From Ferruginibacter sp. (GTDB lineage: Bacteria; Bacteroidota; Bacteroidia; Chitinophagales; Chitinophagaceae): DNA of 64,000 nt. Below the pieces are notes generated by a model, which did not search any database, had not been told where the DNA came from, and saw only the letters and a program-made list of their open reading frames with translations. Positions within the stretch are counted from its first letter, which is position 1. The number at the start of each line of letters is the position of its first letter. The DNA lies in contig JACMLJ010000095.1 in assembly GCA_014379625.1 (NCBI GenBank), positions 186,001 to 250,000 of the forward strand, written 5' to 3'. The position numbers and the translations under genes are program-made. Of the stretch, positions 63,174-64,000 are shown in pieces.

Positions 63174-64000
63174 ATGTATAAAATTCTACGCACTGTTTTA
63201 TTTACTTTTGGGCCAGAATGGGTACATTCTATTTCAATGAATTGCCTGAGATTTATTTGCGGGGTTCCGTTTGGCAAAAAGCTGTTAATGGAAATATTCA
63301 AGCCAAAAGGAAATAATTTACCTACGCCATTTTTAGGAATTCTATTTCCTAATCCGGTAGGTTTAGGCGCCGGCTTTGATAAAAATGCCAATTACTTAGA
63401 TGAACTGGAAGCCCTGGGTTTTGGGTTTGTTGAAATAGGAACTGTTACCCCGCTGGCCCAGCCGGGCAATGACAAACCAAGATTGTTTCGGTTGCCAAAA
63501 GATAAGGCGCTTATTAACCGAATGGGTTTTAATAATGAAGGAGTTAAAGTAATTGTTAAAAGACTCAGAATCTGGAAAGAAAAGTCAAAAGTTAAGGGGG
63601 AGGCGTTAAGTGCCGGCAACAACGAAATGAAGAACCCGGAACCTGCGATCCGACAACCAAAACTCATTATCGGCGGTAATATTGGCAAAAATAAAATAAC
63701 CCCGAACGAAGATGCCTGGATGGATTATATCACCTGTTTTAATGCATTGCACGATTATGTAGATTATTTTGTAGTAAATGTAAGTTCACCTAATACTCCC
63801 GGATTAAGGGAATTGCAGGAAAAGGAATCTCTACGTAAAATTTTAACCCAATTGCAAATTCAAAATATAACATTCGAAAGTCAAAAACCGATTCTTTTAA
63901 AAATTGCTCCGGATTTAACCATGCATCAAATCGATGATGTAATTGAGCTGGCGATGGAAATAAAATTAGACGGGATTGTTGCCTGCAATACCACTATCAG
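63174..64000 (+). CDS. pyrD: quinone-dependent dihydroorotate dehydrogenase, N-terminal part
   Basis: Open from the ATG at 63174 to the window's end (275 codons visible). A class 2 enzyme: N-terminal membrane-associating helices (YKILRTVLFTFGPEWVHSI), then the FMN-barrel segments NPVGLGAGFDKN, FGFVEIGTVTP, RMGFNNEG and VVNVSSPNTPGLR (near residue 200). It oxidises dihydroorotate to orotate, passing electrons to quinone. An insertion of about 20 residues (rich in Lys, Glu, Asn and Pro) sits between the KRLRIW helix and LIIGGNIGKNK; its DNA has a 7-base period, like the intergenic heptads. The end is outside the window. Confidence 0.93.
   Translation, partial: MYKILRTVLFTFGPEWVHSISMNCLRFICGVPFGKKLLMEIFKPKGNNLPTPFLGILFPNPVGLGAGFDKNANYLDELEALGFGFVEIGTVTPLAQPGNDKPRLFRLPKDKALINRMGFNNEGVKVIVKRLRIWKEKSKVKGEALSAGNNEMKNPEPAIRQPKLIIGGNIGKNKITPNEDAWMDYITCFNALHDYVDYFVVNVSSPNTPGLRELQEKESLRKILTQLQIQNITFESQKPILLKIAPDLTMHQIDDVIELAMEIKLDGIVACNTTI

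Overview
The window looks like a chromosomal segment of a member of the Bacteroidota, probably in or near the family Chitinophagaceae. The evidence is internal: TAnnTTTG-type -7 boxes close to start codons, almost no Shine-Dalgarno sequences, a PorT-type type IX secretion protein, a secreted metalloprotease with a probable type IX sorting domain, futalosine-pathway menaquinone synthesis (MqnC) beside UbiE/MenG, KdsB (a Gram-negative outer membrane), a TonB-dependent receptor with a carboxypeptidase-regulatory-like N-terminus, and DUF4394/DUF4136/DUF983 proteins. No rRNA, tRNA, CRISPR array, prophage or intact insertion sequence was recognised. The segment is mostly housekeeping and accessory metabolism, with many small intergenic repeats.

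Layout. 1-273: end of a LytTR response regulator. 283-3954 (-): ATP-grasp / alpha-E / transglutaminase set, a predicted peptide-modification cluster. 4086-6394: kdsB converging on an M28 peptidase. 6771-8883: small lipoprotein and DUF1801 genes, then an AT-rich stretch with a dispersed repeat and a cassette-like unit (new 56-aa ORF plus attC-like inverted repeat). 8884-16922 (-): DUF418 membrane protein, then a three-gene operon of GltD-like oxidoreductase, pyruvate:ferredoxin oxidoreductase and a dihydroorotate-dehydrogenase-like protein. 17094-17278: MITE-like palindromic element. 17479-27451: GH31 glycosidase, fused two-subunit 2-oxoacid dehydrogenase E1, 4-TM protein, an M16 protease pair (one active, one lacking the zinc motif) and a PDZ aspartyl protease. 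27516-33926: mqnC, a cation/proton antiporter, a DUF4394 lipoprotein and a HAD nucleotidase. 34181-41973: SDR, DCC1-type thiol protein, CoA-binding protein, secreted metalloprotease, YkuK, cyclophilin, M28 peptidase and engB. 42189-46823: ubiE-porT, an outer-membrane Wzi/RemB-like protein and pyrC. 46991-57848: MutS-like ATPase, two ABC exporters, comM, two glycosyltransferases, a methyltransferase, DUF983 and DUF2721. 57982-63037 (-): TonB receptor with a small Cys/His-rich secreted protein, DUF4136 lipoprotein and thiolase. 63174-end: pyrD (partial).

How genes connect. MqnC and UbiE both serve menaquinone synthesis, and quinone-dependent PyrD would use that quinone; PyrC and PyrD are consecutive steps of pyrimidine synthesis. 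PFOR with its NAD(P)-linked flavoprotein gives a ferredoxin-coupled route beside the 2-oxoacid dehydrogenase. KdsB, the exporters and the glycosyltransferases suggest envelope polysaccharide work.

The least explained material is intergenic: a ~140-bp repeat in three copies, two elements sharing 19-bp terminal inverted repeats, 7-bp-period arrays at several loci (one apparently inside the pyrD reading frame), a 71-bp tandem repeat and the cassette-like unit near 8.2-8.7 kb. Six genes have a -7 box only 4-7 bases before the ATG, which suggests leaderless or near-leaderless transcripts.
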